Assembly: GCF_947242115.1 (NCBI RefSeq) | Contig: NC_074716.1 | Location: 41,060,639-41,124,638, forward strand | Source of the DNA: Biomphalaria glabrata | Taxonomy: Eukaryota > Mollusca > Gastropoda > Planorbidae | Direction: 5' to 3' | Length of the DNA stretch: 64,000 nt | In this document: piece by piece, positions 1-11,132 of the stretch | How positions within the stretch are numbered: position 1 is the first letter of the stretch | How the letters are laid out: each line of letters starts with the position of its first letter | Program-made: the position numbers and the translations under genes | Notes under the pieces: model-generated | What the model saw: the letters and a program-made list of their open reading frames with translations, nothing else | Told to the model about the DNA's origin: nothing | The model's database searches: none

Positions 1-325
1 GCTTTAAGCCATTCCCGAGACCAAGGTAGCGGCAAACTTACATTTTCCCCTTTAGAAGGTATAAAAGTTAGAAAAACACAGCAAAATGTTATACCATTTT
101 CATCTAAAAAGTCTAGCAAAAGAAACATATATATGTTTAGGTGATTTTAATCAATACACATTGTTAAATATGCAAAACTATTGAAAAATGTCATAAACAA
201 TGGGATTTTCAAATAGAATTGACTAATTTACATTTGCGCAGAAATCGATGAAATAGATAATAAGCTTTCTGTATTGGTTCAACAAAATGAATTTCTATTG
301 GGAAAAGTGGATAAAGTTGATTTGG

Positions 326-391
326 GGGAGGGGTGATACCATGAGCTAATTAACCGTAACGGGTGACACCGACCCTTGTGACGCCACTGTG
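326..391. mobile_element. one end of a DNA transposon/MITE
   Basis: The stretch ends in GACGCCACTG, the reverse complement of a CAGTGGCGTC-type terminus common among hAT-like invertebrate elements. No partner terminus is recognised on the left, so this is either an isolated end or a copy cut by the window edge. Family assignment is an inference from the terminus alone. Confidence 0.35.
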
Positions 392-407
392 TAGATCTAC
401 TAAAAAA

Positions 408-447
408 TAAAGTAAAGTTCCCCTTTCAGACCTTGTGGTCTATCTGA
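408..447 (-). repeat. SINE-1, 3'-end fragment
   Basis: About 40 bp match the 3' end of the tRNA-derived SINE seen complete at 26900-27171, in reverse orientation (TAAAGTTCCCCTTTCAGACC then TTGTGGTCTA). Confidence 0.6.
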
Positions 448-469
448 AGACGCATAGTTTGTTCAAGAT

Positions 470-650
470 AAATATTTTCTAGTTCTCTAGCAAAAGTTAA
501 ATTAATTCCTTTTTATACTTTGAAAAATATGACATTCAAACTAGAGTTATCCCAGTGTGGCCAAAGAGCTTCTAATTCTTTTACCAACGATGAACATCAA
601 TTGTCAATTTCTAGGAAAATCGTTTTCAAGAATCACATCCACCCACCCTT
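470..650 (+). repeat. dispersed repeat E, partial
   Basis: This partial copy resembles 29220-29705 and 45003-45497. Shared words include ACTTTGAAAAAT, a TGGCCAA segment and TTTCTAGGAAAATCGTT in the same order. The rest of 1-984 shows no gene that I can support. Confidence 0.5.
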
Positions 651-984
651 TGCCTACCCACAAGGTTCCATTCTGAAAGTATGACTTGATTTGAGGTCTT
701 GTAACAAAAAGGAAAAAGTAAATGATTTAATAGCCAGTAATGAATTAAAAAAAGGATTTTATTAATGAATATATAATATATGTATGATTGGTATAGATGA
801 GCAGTTCCTCTTTTTTTCTTCACATGTCTTAAAACTATTTGTCATTCAAAATGTAATAGTATTCCCTAAATACAGATATTGTTAAATAAATTTCATAAAT
901 ACACTATGAAAACAATTCATCAAGGATGAGAATCATTATTGAAGACTAATCTAAGCTTTTAATATTTAAGAGGTTCATTTTAGT

Positions 985-1101
985 CCGTGTTTGATAGCTG
1001 CCTGATCATATGGTAAGTTCTCTGTCATCTCAATGGTCCCGCTTCCACCTGCGGGAAGCTTGGGCTAAGATATAATTATCTTTCATTCTGAAGGAACATC
1101 C
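985..1101 (+). repeat. SINE-2 copy, partial
   Basis: This copy belongs to a family whose body reads roughly CTGCCTGGTCGTG, then GGTCCCGGGTTCA, then CTGCGGGA, GTTTGGACTAGGA and CTGAAGGAACATCC. Here the GCTGCCTGATCATATG, CAATGGTCCCG, CTGCGGGAAG and CTGAAGGAACATCCCAAAC words are recognisable. The family looks tRNA-derived. Confidence 0.55.
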
Positions 1102-1207
1102 CAAACTGACGGCAACGTTTCATTCTAGTCAAAACAATAATAAACATTTTAATTGTGATATATCAAATGTTTTCTTCACCAGTTGAGGTAACCCATTTTA
1201 CGTTCAA

Positions 1208-1513
1208 ATGGCACTAAGAAATAAGGAATGCATGTGGCTCTTCTATTTACCACAAACAATTTTCATTGTTTACTTATGTGTCTTACATTCGGAGAGCATA
1301 GAGGCAATAGTTTCTAGTTTGACACCAATGCCATGTAAGAGATATGCTAAATCTGTTTTTGGTAAGCTTAAAGGAGAGGTGCCCCCTGGAAGCATTGTAA
1401 AGGTCGACTCAGGTGCCCATTTTACCTGCACTGACAGCTTGAAGAGACAGTTGGAGAGCTTTCACAAAAGTCGTAGGAACTACATTTGCGATCCAAAGAA
1501 ACGTCATTGCTGA
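1208..1513 (+). CDS. possible small secreted cysteine-containing peptide (101 aa)
   Basis: I do not recognise this gene. The frame opens with an ATG followed by a hydrophobic stretch (residues about 9-25, WLFYLPQTIFIVYLCVL) that could act as a signal peptide. It then gives a basic segment with four cysteines at residues 43, 74, 94 and 101, the last being the C-terminal residue before the stop. A polypyrimidine-AG (TTTTCTTCACCAG) about 25 bp upstream of the ATG could be a splice acceptor, so this may be the coding exon of a longer gene. The PPGSIVKVDSGAHFTC segment faintly recalls a sushi-type domain, but the spacing does not fit well. It could equally be a chance open frame in AT-rich DNA. 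Confidence 0.3.
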   Translation: MALRNKECMWLFYLPQTIFIVYLCVLHSESIEAIVSSLTPMPCKRYAKSVFGKLKGEVPPGSIVKVDSGAHFTCTDSLKRQLESFHKSRRNYICDPKKRHC

Positions 1514-1519
1514 ATACAG

Positions 1520-2255
1520 GCAAGGATAACAAAAAGAAACATAAAATAGACCACTGCTTACAATATCTTGCCATTATTTCAAACCTTTAGAAATCACGGA
1601 ACTGGAGATAATCATAAAAATTTGTCTATTGTATGCTATTACAATTTAATTCAAAAGAATTAAATATGTATCAAGATTTAGTTATATATAAAATCTTTTA
1701 AGCAGGGTGAAAAAGGGAAAATAATAATAACCATTGCATCACAGTCCTTTTGCTAATGATGCAAAGCTATCTTTTGGAGGGGTGAAAACTGAATTTTACT
1801 CTCTGATCAATGCTAATTACATTGATGCAGAAATAGAATCACTTAAAAAAAAAGGACTTTTTGGAAAATCATCCAGATTGAACCCTGTATTTTAAACAAT
1901 AGTCTTGTTATTTAATAAAATGATTAAAAGCCTAAAAATGAGTATGGTAACAAAATAAAATATCAACATTCTTTGAAATTATCATTTTATTATAACAATT
2001 TTATTATTCACAAGAACATTAATTGTAAAACAAGAAAATGAATTTTAAGATTTATCACATCTTAGTATATGGTAGTGTTATCTGGATGTTATTAGTGGTG
2101 GCCAAGCAGTAAAGCCATTCCTGATACAAATGTCTTTAATATGTTTAGACAAGGTAGTGTCTAGGTATTTAAATTCTGGATTTTCACACATCCCCTAGCT
2201 ATCCAAACAACAGAAATAGATGAATTTTACTACAGCTATTTTGTAGAAACCTAGG
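1520..2255. other. intergenic, no gene seen
   Basis: This is AT-rich sequence with no conserved protein-like frame and no repeat end that I recognise before the 8-bp duplication at 2256. Confidence 0.5.
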
Positions 2256-2739
2256 TCTTAAAGAAGAGGTTCTTAACCTGTGGGTCACGACCCCTTCGGG
2301 GGTCGAATGGGGCGCATAAAACCATGAGAAATTTGAATTTTTAGTCTATTTATCATCAGATTTTTCATTTGTTTGTTTGTTTTTTTGTTGTTTCTAACAA
2401 TCTTATTTGTACCATATATTTTTATTTATAATAACAAAACAAAGGGGCATCACATTACTCACATCGATTTTCATTTAATAAATTATGAAAGGATCGTCAA
2501 ACATAAAATTTAATAAAATAAAAGTGAAAAAACTTTGTAGCAATTTAATAATATAAACACATTTATTTTACTATTTTACATAAAGCTTTTGCTGTATTCA
2601 ACTTCTAGCAATGAATATCAGCATTAGCCAATTTCCATTTACCTAGGATGAAAATATTATACAGTTGGGGGTCACTTCCTACTGGAGAATCGCATTAAGG
2701 GGTTGCGGCACTAAATAGTTATGAACCGCTGTCTTAAAG
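2256..2739. mobile_element. hAT-type MITE (468 bp) with perfect 8-bp target duplication
   Basis: The body is 2264-2731. Direct repeats TCTTAAAG flank it exactly at 2256-2263 and 2732-2739. The left end reads AAGAGGTTCTTAACCTGTGG and the right end, reverse-complemented, reads CAGCGGTTCATAAC, so the termini are imperfect inverted repeats of the CAGxGGTTCTCAACC kind that marks many hAT-derived MITEs. The interior is AT-rich and noncoding. The intact duplication argues for a moderately young insertion. Confidence 0.9.
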
Positions 2740-3500
2740 GGTAAAAATCTTCTTTACATTTTTATGTTTTAAGTTCTAAAATAAATAATATGTACAGATA
2801 TTTTAAAATATCTATTAAAATATCTTTATGCCAATATTTCATATTACCGTAAAAAATATTTCACAAGTAATTTAGTTAGCTCTATAACTTCTACACAACA
2901 CAGATTCCATATACACTGGATGTTACTACATGGATCATTTAGAGGGCTGCTTGTTCATGCACTTTAGACTGTAGTTAATGATTGTGCCTATCCCAAGTTC
3001 AAATTCTGCCCACTGCCATTTTTTTTTGTCGTTTTGGTTATAAAGTAATAATCTTGAATTCAATCTTGCAAGTCTATGTTTATAAATGGTCCTGGGATTT
3101 AGGTTAGGTAAGGTGATAAGAGAAACACATGCATCTCATACCTAGCCTTTACTTTAGAAACACCTCTCTCCTCTGATTGTGATTCATTAATGTGACATAA
3201 AATTAACAATTATTTTCAAGAGAAAAGAATACTATTATAAAGGAGTAGGTATTGGGAATTTAAACAAAACGATGCAAATGCCACACTTAAACAAATATTT
3301 TCATACACTATAGCAGAAGTTAAAAAATGGTGTGATGTTTTGCCCATACTAACAATTACTTAAAATTTACAAATAATATAATAAAATACTTGGTATATAT
3401 GTTACTTTCTAAAACAATATTTAATTAATGAAATTCCAAGTAATTTTTGAAAACAATTTTCTACTTCTAAAGTAATGAAAACAAATATAATAATACTATC
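2740..3500. other. intergenic, one degenerate SINE-2-like patch
   Basis: Around 2941-3030 GGGCTGCTTGTTCATGC, then CAAGTTCAAATTCTGCCCAC, recalls SINE-2. Otherwise the stretch is AT-rich with no supported gene. Confidence 0.4.
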
Positions 3501-3506
3501 TGTAGG

Positions 3507-5075
3507 CTAGGCAGTAGATGACAAGAGTCTGTTATATTCAGCAAGCAAAGAAGATTTTTTAACAGTTTCCCACATTCTGGCTGCAAAGTGATACCAATTC
3601 TTTTCAGTTAGTGTTGTATGAGTCATTGGTGAGCGAGGGGCTGATAATATTTGAGAACGAAAGAAAGAAAGTATGGTATTGAAGCTTGGATAGCCTCTGT
3701 ATTCTGGTAGTGTTGTTTGCAGCCATTCTGGTTCTGACTTGTAAAATTCCATCTGCGGAATAAGAAGCAGATTTAAACTGCTAGCAGGATCCTCCTCCGC
3801 ACCTGGAGGCGTAGGAATAATTGAATCATGTATGGCATTGTTGGTCATGTTAATGCCGCTGTGAATTTTAAGCTTTGAGGAGATGAATATTTTATGCAAA
3901 ATTTGCTGCATAGAAAAGTATGTGTCAGGAGTAAAGTCTTCACGAGTGGCCTTGTTGTGAACAAATATGACTGTAGGATAAAAATCCAGTGTGTCTTCTT
4001 TTGATGAAGAGATATTGTCAGCTGTAGCTGAAGGAGGTTGGGTTGATGGTTTTAGCATCTCAGCATCTTGAATTAATCTTAGAAAATTTATATCAATAAA
4101 CCAGTCATCTGCAATTAGAATAATATTGCACACAGATAACAAAAATGTTAACAATTGCATTGACTGCATTTCTATAAAATTTTGTAGTGACGTATATTCT
4201 GAAGGGAATTTTCTTTCGTAACGTAACAAGCAGTCCATCATGGAAGCACTAAGTAATGGCTGAGTGTCAAGTAAAATAACTCTTTCAGATGTGACAAACA
4301 TGTCGATTCCGGAGGTCTGAAAAAGGCATTCTTCCTTGGCTTCCTTTGTTTGTGGGAAGAAAAAATAGTTTCTATATGCATCTTGATGAGTGTTACCAGC
4401 AAGAAGAGACAAAAGTGTGGATTTCCCACAACCTTGTAAACCTATGGCGCCAACCACTAGAAAATCTGTCTGTTCAAGCATTAAATCAACTCCACTTTCA
4501 CACCACTGGAAACTGTCATCAATTAACTTGATTTTAACTTGCTTTTCTAGAGGTGGTGCCAATTTCAGCTGAGTCTGGGCACCTTGGTCAATAACTCCAC
4601 TAATTATATTTCCAACGGAACTAGCAACTGTTGTTCTTTTGCTAGAGACTGCATTTTCTTCAGAGGAATGCAAACTGTCATCTAAATTTGATCTGGCTTC
4701 AGCTGAATCTATTTCATTTGATTTTGATGGGGTCAAATGGCTTTTACTGTCTGAGGATAATGATGACAAAACAACAACCGCTGGTTTATCAGATGTTGAA
4801 GTATCACCAATAGCATGATCTAAACTTACATTTTGATGAAAGGAGCTGTCAGAAGAATCTATTTCACTGGTAGTGTTGCTAAAATTTGAGGCAGGATAAT
4901 CAACAACAGCTGTAGTGGAAGGAACTCGAGTTGGTTTTGCCAAACCTAAAATCGTAACTGGCGGTTTGCTTGGAGCAGGAGTTGCTAGTGTCGGAGACAC
5001 ATCTTCATTGTGTCTTCCAAAATCATTGCGATCCCTCCTTCTTCTCCTGCGATTTCTATCGTATGCATCAGACAT
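3507..5075 (-). CDS. SMG9: SMG9, nonsense-mediated mRNA decay factor
   Basis: The 522-residue product matches SMG9 in length (human about 520) and layout. It has an arginine-rich N-terminus (NRRRRRRDRNDFG), a long Ser/Thr-rich disordered region to about residue 180, then the G-domain-like fold. The P-loop is GLQGCGKST near residue 212, and a LLDTQPLL segment corresponds to the degenerate switch region. In the known family SMG9 binds SMG8, and the pair restrain the SMG1 kinase that phosphorylates UPF1. The ATG is the first in frame and precedes the conserved N-terminus. The gene here is a single uninterrupted frame; vertebrate SMG9 has many introns. No 3' poly(A) stretch or flanking duplication was noticed, so whether it is an old retrocopy or a lineage-specific intron loss is undecided. 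The open frame argues that it is functional. Confidence 0.93.
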   Translation of the reverse strand: MSDAYDRNRRRRRRDRNDFGRHNEDVSPTLATPAPSKPPVTILGLAKPTRVPSTTAVVDYPASNFSNTTSEIDSSDSSFHQNVSLDHAIGDTSTSDKPAVVVLSSLSSDSKSHLTPSKSNEIDSAEARSNLDDSLHSSEENAVSSKRTTVASSVGNIISGVIDQGAQTQLKLAPPLEKQVKIKLIDDSFQWCESGVDLMLEQTDFLVVGAIGLQGCGKSTLLSLLAGNTHQDAYRNYFFFPQTKEAKEECLFQTSGIDMFVTSERVILLDTQPLLSASMMDCLLRYERKFPSEYTSLQNFIEMQSMQLLTFLLSVCNIILIADDWFIDINFLRLIQDAEMLKPSTQPPSATADNISSSKEDTLDFYPTVIFVHNKATREDFTPDTYFSMQQILHKIFISSKLKIHSGINMTNNAIHDSIIPTPPGAEEDPASSLNLLLIPQMEFYKSEPEWLQTTLPEYRGYPSFNTILSFFRSQILSAPRSPMTHTTLTEKNWYHFAARMWETVKKSSLLAEYNRLLSSTA

Positions 5076-5079
5076 TATT

Positions 5080-5416
5080 TATCAGTGACTGACTACAAAT
5101 TCAGATTAGATCTAGCTCTAAAGGTTAGTTACACTTAGAATATATCTAATCAAATCTACTTTTCGTTTCACGTTTGTTGACTTTACAAGAATTAGATCTA
5201 GATTTAGATGTTAAGACTAAATATCTAGATGATATAGATCTTAATCTTAACCTCTTTAGCTATTGAAAAATAGAAACAATCCCATAGAAAAAGATGTGTA
5301 GGCCAGTGCTTAAAAAAAAAACAACAACAAATAACTCACAGACCTATACATATTTATAATATACATTAATCGCGAGATTTCGGCAAATGAATGTTTCAAT
5401 GAAAATTCCATACATC
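5080..5416. other. SMG9 upstream region
   Basis: This region is AT-rich with repeated TAGATCTAG-type words at 5105-5245. No canonical TATA box in a convincing position and no other gene was seen. It should hold the SMG9 promoter by position only. Confidence 0.3.
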
Positions 5417-5859
5417 CAGGGCCGGCCTTAGGAGGATTTGACAGATTGCTCCAAAGTGGGCCCCGCGCCATACAGGGGTCGCGCAAATTAGGCCTACATT
5501 AATTTAATAAACATATTACTATAAGTCATTGCTCTTGTCACACACTTTTAATAACGTATGACTTAAGGATTAATTAACATATTTAGTGAATCGAACGATT
5601 GACGTAAATTTAATTATTACGTTTTGAGTTGCTTCCTATGCATGTTGTATAACAAATGTTGATATAATGATCTAATTAATTGTAATATTATTGTAAAAAA
5701 AAAATAAATAGAGGAGGGGCCTTGCAACCCCCCTCGCAATTCGAGGGAGAATTAGTGATAGGCCTATATAAGTACTTCAGTAGGCTTATATGAATGAATC
5801 AGGACCCTTAGGAATATAATATATATCTAGATGTGGATCCAGTCCACTGGCGGATCCAG

Positions 5860-6310
5860 GGGGGGGGGGCGGTAGGGGCGATCGCCCCCCCCCCCACTCG
5901 GCCGACCCCCACCGGGGGGGGGGCGGACGAATTTTAGTATAGAATTCACACAATTTGTATACGAATTTATTACTAATGTTATTAATATATACTAATTATT
6001 TATATTTCAACCTATTTTTAGATTATTTCGCCCCCCCCCTTTCTAGTATTTTGGCCGATTTGGTAGGGTCGGGAGGGGGCGATGGCATCATTCCGCCCCC
6101 CCCCCACCATAAACTTTCGAGTGGGGGGGCGGTCCTATTTATTTGTAGAAATCACAGCTTACTAACAGAATCAATTAAATATGTATATGATTAAAACTTG
6201 TTATTGGTATTTTAACCGGTCTTTATATTATGTCGGGGAGGAGCGAATACCACTACCGCCCTTCCCATCTAAACCCTTTGTGTGTGTGGGGGGGCGGTGC
6301 TACTTTTATG
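5860..6310. repeat. C/G-run subterminal modules of family A
   Basis: Three diverged modules of about 180-200 bp each hold a long G run facing a long C run (starting near 5860, 6030 and 6220), separated by AT-rich spacers that include TTTATATTTCAACC. The mirror of this block is at 17590-18232 in copy 2. A frame predicted across 5955-6194 is a by-product of this low-complexity sequence. Confidence 0.75.
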
Positions 6311-7053
6311 GAAAAATCATAGTATGTGAACAAAATTAGTCGAATATCTATATAATATAAACAGGTGGAAGTGCGATACATGCAATCACCTTCCCCGCAT
6401 CGGACAAACCAATACTTTTTCTTTTTGTATTATAGTAAGAAATTACAAAATTTAAAAAATCTGTCACTAATATAATTTATATATGCTATAAAGTAAATTA
6501 TTATATTGAGTCGCCCAACACCTATTCTTTAATGCAAAATGCAATCATTAGCAAAAATTATAAAAAGGAGCGAGGATTAATCGTTTTCATTTTACCGACG
6601 TTCTCCTTTCCAGACAGAGTTTGTGTAATTTCACATGAATTTATCATAACTATTTTAAGAAAGACTTTGCTTTGGAAAAGTTATAATTCAAACGAAATTT
6701 TTCAATATAACAGTCACGGTTGAGATGAGTTCAAAAGCCAGATAATCTTTTCCTAGTCGACTTTTTCCAACCTTTACTCTATCTCATATTTTTCTAGTTA
6801 AAATAAATTTAGGACTATAACTCACAATTTATGCTTGAATTTTATTGAATATTATTAATGGAATTTTTTTTTTCGGCTGCGATCCTCAAAGCCTTAATCT
6901 ATGTGGGGTATCCTATCTTTTCAAAGAACAAATCGGTTGTATTTGCAATGTATTAAGGGACTATAAATTCATATTAGAATATTTTTCCACATTATTCAAA
7001 AGGTCCTTTATTTCTTCTTCTTCTTCATCGTTCTCATTGTTATGTTGGAGTGT

Positions 7054-8220
7054 TCATATGACTAGACCAATACATGAGATGAACTGCGCAGTGGTTTCCA
7101 AATCAGGGAGCTCTCCATATAGTTTTCTTTCTATTGGGGTGATTTGGGGCCAATGTCTTATACGGGCCTCTTGGTAGAGAGAGCAGTTTTGGAGGACGTG
7201 GTCGGCATTTTCTGGTGATACTCCACATGGGCAGATTTCACTGGTTCCAATTTTGAGCTTCCGGAACATGTGTTGTCGCATATCTTGTCGGGATAGCTTA
7301 TAGTAAGCATCATCTTTCTTGTGATTTGGATGGGAGCTCGTCCATTTCTCATTTATTTTATCTACAATTAATTTCTTCATTTCTTCTGGATAGAGAGCAG
7401 AGTTTACTTGTGAGTTTGTTCTCCCACTCTTGGCGAGTGTGTCAGCCTTCTCATTTCCTGCTAGTTGTATGTGAGCTGGTATCCATTGAATGACAGTTTT
7501 TTTGCTGTTGTGGTTGAGCTTTGTGAGTGCTGTTCTGAGGTTTTTAATATAAGGGGAATCAGAGTTTTGCAGGCTTTGGAGGGTTGTTTTTGCGTCTGTT
7601 AGAAAGACAATCTGACTGTGAGGGAAACTTGGATGATTTGCTAGCGTGGTAGCAGCTAGTGCTAGTGCTTCCCTTTCTGCTCTGTGACTGTCAGAGAGCT
7701 CTCCAGTTGCAAAGGATTTTTCTAGTTTTCCTCCATCTGGCCATTCGATAAGTATTCCAGCTCCTCCATTTGTGGTGGCTTTATGGGATGAGCCATCCGT
7801 GTAAACTCTGATCCACTGATTGCTAGGGTAATTGGTATGTAGAAAACAGTTCACTATTTCCTTGAGCTCTGTTGGTCTGTAATCAGATTTTCTTTTTATG
7901 TTTTCAATATGGTCCCTTATAGTAGGAAGAGGGCTTTCGTCCCAGGGTGGAGATTCATTATAGTGTATCGAGGATTCCAGAGTAATTTTTTCAAGTTGGT
8001 GTTTCTTTTTTAGGTTTAGAGATTCCTGTATGAAATTGTTCCTTTTGAGACGGTTTTTTGTGCCAGTTTTGTGGATTTTTGTTCTGAGTGGGTGCCTCTC
8101 CAAGGTTTCCAATTTTGTGAATTGGGAAAGGATTTTTATTTCTCTTCTTTCATCCAGAGATATCAGGGCAGCGATTTCCTCCATAGCTCTTATGGGTGTT
8201 GTTTTGATTGCTCCTGTCAT
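7054..8220 (-). pseudogene. LINE RNase H domain and C-terminus
   Basis: The frame opens with MTGAIKTTPIRAMEEIAAL, the RT thumb/connection region, followed by a full RNase H domain. All four catalytic acids are visible: YTDGS, RAERE, LTDAK and GNEKADTLA. The C-terminus has CPCGVSPENADHVLQNC, the Cys/His motif usual in I-group and related LINEs. The domain is intact, but translation would require the upstream RT frame to be continuous. Confidence 0.9.
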
Positions 8221-8257
8221 TATCCTTAGACCAATATTTTGAACCTTGTCTATTTTT

Positions 8258-10327
8258 CTAAGGTTGGTTTGGGCTGCTGAGCCCCATGCTGTGGCACCAT
8301 ATTCTAGTACAGGTCTTACATAACTGGTATAGGTCTTTTTCAGGATGTTGTGATTTGCTCCCCAATCTGTGCCAGCTAATTTTTTTCAAGAGGGATTGTC
8401 TCTGGATGCCTTTACTCTGTGTTTTATCTATTTGGTTTTTCCAGGTTAGTCTCGGGTCATAGGTGACTCCAAGATAAGTAGGGCTGTCATTTTTTTCTAA
8501 AGCTTCCTTATCTAATGTTAATTTTATTGTTTGTTGTTTTGTTGACAGTGAGAATATGGTATATGTTGTCTTTTTTGTGTTAATGGACCTGCCCCAGTCT
8601 TTGGACCAATTATTGAGTTTATCAAGAGCATCTTGTAATCGAAATTTCGATGTTCCTACATATTCTTCTGTGCTAATTAAGGCAAGGTCATCTGCATACA
8701 TGCTGCTCTTAACTTTTTTGGGTAGGTTTTGATTTAGATCGTTTATGAATATTAGGAAAAGTGTTGGGGATAGGACTCCTCCTTGGGGGACACCATTTTT
8801 TATACCCACTGTGTGGCTTCTTTGTCCTTGCATGCAAACTAAGGCTTTTCTATTATTTAGGTATTCCTTTATCCAGTTGTACATTCTGTGGGATATGTGA
8901 TGCTGGATTAGCTTGAGCAAGAGACCTTGTTCCCAGACTTTGTCAAATGCTTTTTCTAAGTCAACCCACACAATTGTTGTTGGTTTCTTTTCTTGAAAGC
9001 CGTCTTCTATTTCTTGTGTGATGAAGGCAATTTGATCTTCTGTTGATCTGCCTTTTCTAAAGCCAGCCTGGGCTTCAGTGAGTAGGTTATTTGACTCAAG
9101 GATCCATGTCAGCCTTCTATTTATCACTCTTTCCATCAGTTTGCAGGTACAGCTAGTGAGGCTGATGGGACGGTAGCTATCCAGTTTATTTCTTGGCTTG
9201 CCGTGCTTTAGTATAGGGATCATAATGGCTTTTTTCCAGATGTTTGGAATTCTGCCAGATTTCCAGCTAGCATTGAATAATTGTAGCAGTTTTCTTTTGG
9301 CTTGAGGACCCAAGTGAAGAAGCATGTCATTTGATATTTTGTCTGGGCCCGGGGCTTGTTTTGGTTTGAGGGCTTTTAGGGATTCATCTAGTTCCTTCAT
9401 TTTAAGATTAGTGGTCATTCCCAAGGAGTAAGCTGGATTGTTTTCTTTAAATTTATCTTGGATTTCTGAGTTTACATCTTTATTTCTACTTTCATTAATT
9501 TGTATTTGTCCTACGCTTTGGAAAAACTTAATGAATTCATTTGCTGCTTCATGGCCTTTCAGGGGTTTGTTGTCCTTTTCTATTACTATAGGAGTTGTTT
9601 TGTTTTCTTCCTGGTTGAGACATTTGGCTATACGCCAGAGTTTGTGGCCATCTCTATCTACGTTTAGTTGTTCTGTTTTTTCATGCCAACTTTTCCTCAT
9701 GGCGGAAAGGTAATTTTTCCTGAAAACTGCGTTAGCTGCTTTTAGATTTATGTTATTTTCTATACAAGGGTTATTTTCTACTGTGTTTCTGGCTTCAGTA
9801 GTGGCATTGTGGAGTTGTTGAAGGTGATCAGACCAGTTGGGGATATAATCTTTTCTTGCTCCTCTAGGAATTGATTCCTTAGCTGCTAGGAGTATTGCTT
9901 TGGAGAAAGCTGAGAATGACTTATTAACCTGATTTGATTTGCAGTTTATTGAAGTTGTATATAGGTCTGTGAGCTTTGAGAATAGGTGCCAGTTGGCTTT
10001 TTTGTAGTTCCATCTGGGGATGGTGGAGTTTTCTGATATTTTGAAGGAGGTATCGATACTGATCAATATGGGTCTGTGGTCGCTGGTGGCTAGCTGGTCT
10101 GCAACTTCTCTAGTGCACTTTTTGGATAAGTTGTCTGTTGCAAAGGCTAGATCTGGAGTAGTTGATGTTAGCCAGGCTCTTGAAAAAAAGGTTGGTTTGT
10201 CCTCAGGTTTATTTAGCAACATAAGTCTGTTCTCTGCTTGCCATTCTTCAATTTCTTCTCCCCTGGCATTTAGGTCTGGGTATCCCCAGCTCTGAGAGTG
10301 ACTATTCTTATCTCCTAATAATCTAAT
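8258..10327 (-). pseudogene. LINE endonuclease remnant plus reverse transcriptase
   Basis: The frame runs from the truncated endonuclease C-terminal half (GDKNSHSQSWG; later SDHRPILISID) through a linker into the RT domain. RT landmarks in order are APGPDKISNDML, RPISLTSCTCKLMERVI, AQAGFRKGRSTEDQ, VDLEKAFDKVW, GVPQGGVLSPTLFLIFINDL and the catalytic YADDLAL. Near its 3' end the frame shifts at a homopolymer, so the last 40 or so residues before position 8258 are out of register with the family. It is a dead copy because the 5' end is missing. Confidence 0.9.
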
Positions 10328-10349
10328 CTCCTTTATAATAGAATGAATA

Positions 10350-10925
10350 ATGAGCTGTAGGTCAGGAGAATGCGTTACTGCAGTGAAGAATGCCAGAAAA
10401 CGCTTTTAGCGTCGACGCTTCGCCCCGAACCTCACTAATGAATAATAAGCTGTAGATGTCAGGAGAATGCGTTTCTGCAGTGAAAAATGCAAGAAAACGC
10501 TTTTTGGCGTCGGGGCTTTGCCCCGAACCCAACTTATAAGTAATGAGCTGTAGATGTCAGGAGAATGCGTTTCAGCCGTGAAAAGTGCAAGAAAACGCTT
10601 TTAGCGTCGGGGCTTCGCCCCGAATCCTACTGATAAATAATGAGCTGTACATGTCAGGAGAATGCGTTTCAGCCGTGAAAAGTGCAAGAAAACGCTTTTA
10701 GCTTCGGGGCTTCGCCCCGAACCCTACTGATAAATAATGAACTGTAGATGTCAGGAGAATGCGTTTCAGCCGTGAAAAATGCAAGAAAACGCTTTTGGCG
10801 TCGGGGCTTCGACCCGAATCCTACTGATCAATAATGAACTGTAGATGTCAGGAGAATGCGTTTCTGCAGTGAAAAATGCAAGAAAACGCTTTTTGGTGTC
10901 GGGGCTTCGCCCCGAACCCCACTGA
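10350..10925. repeat. array of ~97-bp hairpin units (about 6) in family A copy 1
   Basis: Units repeat GTCAGGAGAATGCGTTTC, GAAAAATGCAAGAAAACGC, then GTCGGGGCTTCGCCCCGAA. CGGGGC-TTC-GCCCCG is a near-perfect palindrome, so each unit can fold a 6-bp-stem, 3-nt-loop hairpin. Units start near 10355, 10447, 10545, 10641, 10738 and 10835. The last lead into CTTACATCGCTCTCCCAGACC. Confidence 0.9.
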
Positions 10926-11047
10926 AAAAACTTACATCGCTCTCCCAGACCCCAAGCTTGCAAGAGAAAGGCCTCAACATGACTGTTTTTTTTTCTGTTT
11001 TTTTTTTCGCCGAAGATTGAGAAACAGTCTTATTTTATTCTCATATA

Positions 11048-11132
11048 TAGAATATATATATATATATATATATAGGCTGTACGCACGTTTATGCATAGGG
11101 TAGGGTTTACTGGGCGTTAGGGTTAGGGTTTG
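11048..11132. repeat. TA microsatellite plus telomere-like motif in family A copy 1
   Basis: A (TA)n run at 11051-11073 is followed by GGGTAGGGTTTAC and GTTAGGGTTAGGGTTTGG at 11098-11133. The latter contains two exact TTAGGG units within the transposon end. Confidence 0.8.

Larger units (their letters stand above)
7012..10328 (-). mobile_element. I-like (EN-RT-RNase H) LINE, 5'-truncated
   Basis: This non-LTR retrotransposon is flanked by direct repeats TCCTTTAT at 7004-7011 and 10329-10336. On the minus strand its 3' end is a short (GAA)n tail abutting the left repeat. The 5' end falls inside the endonuclease domain (first residues LLGDKNSHSQSWG, the GDxNxHxxxWG motif), so it is a classic 5'-truncated copy. 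The remainder is nearly intact: reverse transcriptase, then RNase H, separated by one frame change in an A-run near 8381-8388. A C-terminal CPCG...H..C cysteine-histidine motif follows RNase H. It inserted inside family A copy 1 and is therefore younger than it. Confidence 0.92.

Noticed and set aside
5955-6194. 79-codon frame as a small gene
   Set aside because: It crosses the C/G-run modules of family A and has no homologue that I recognise.
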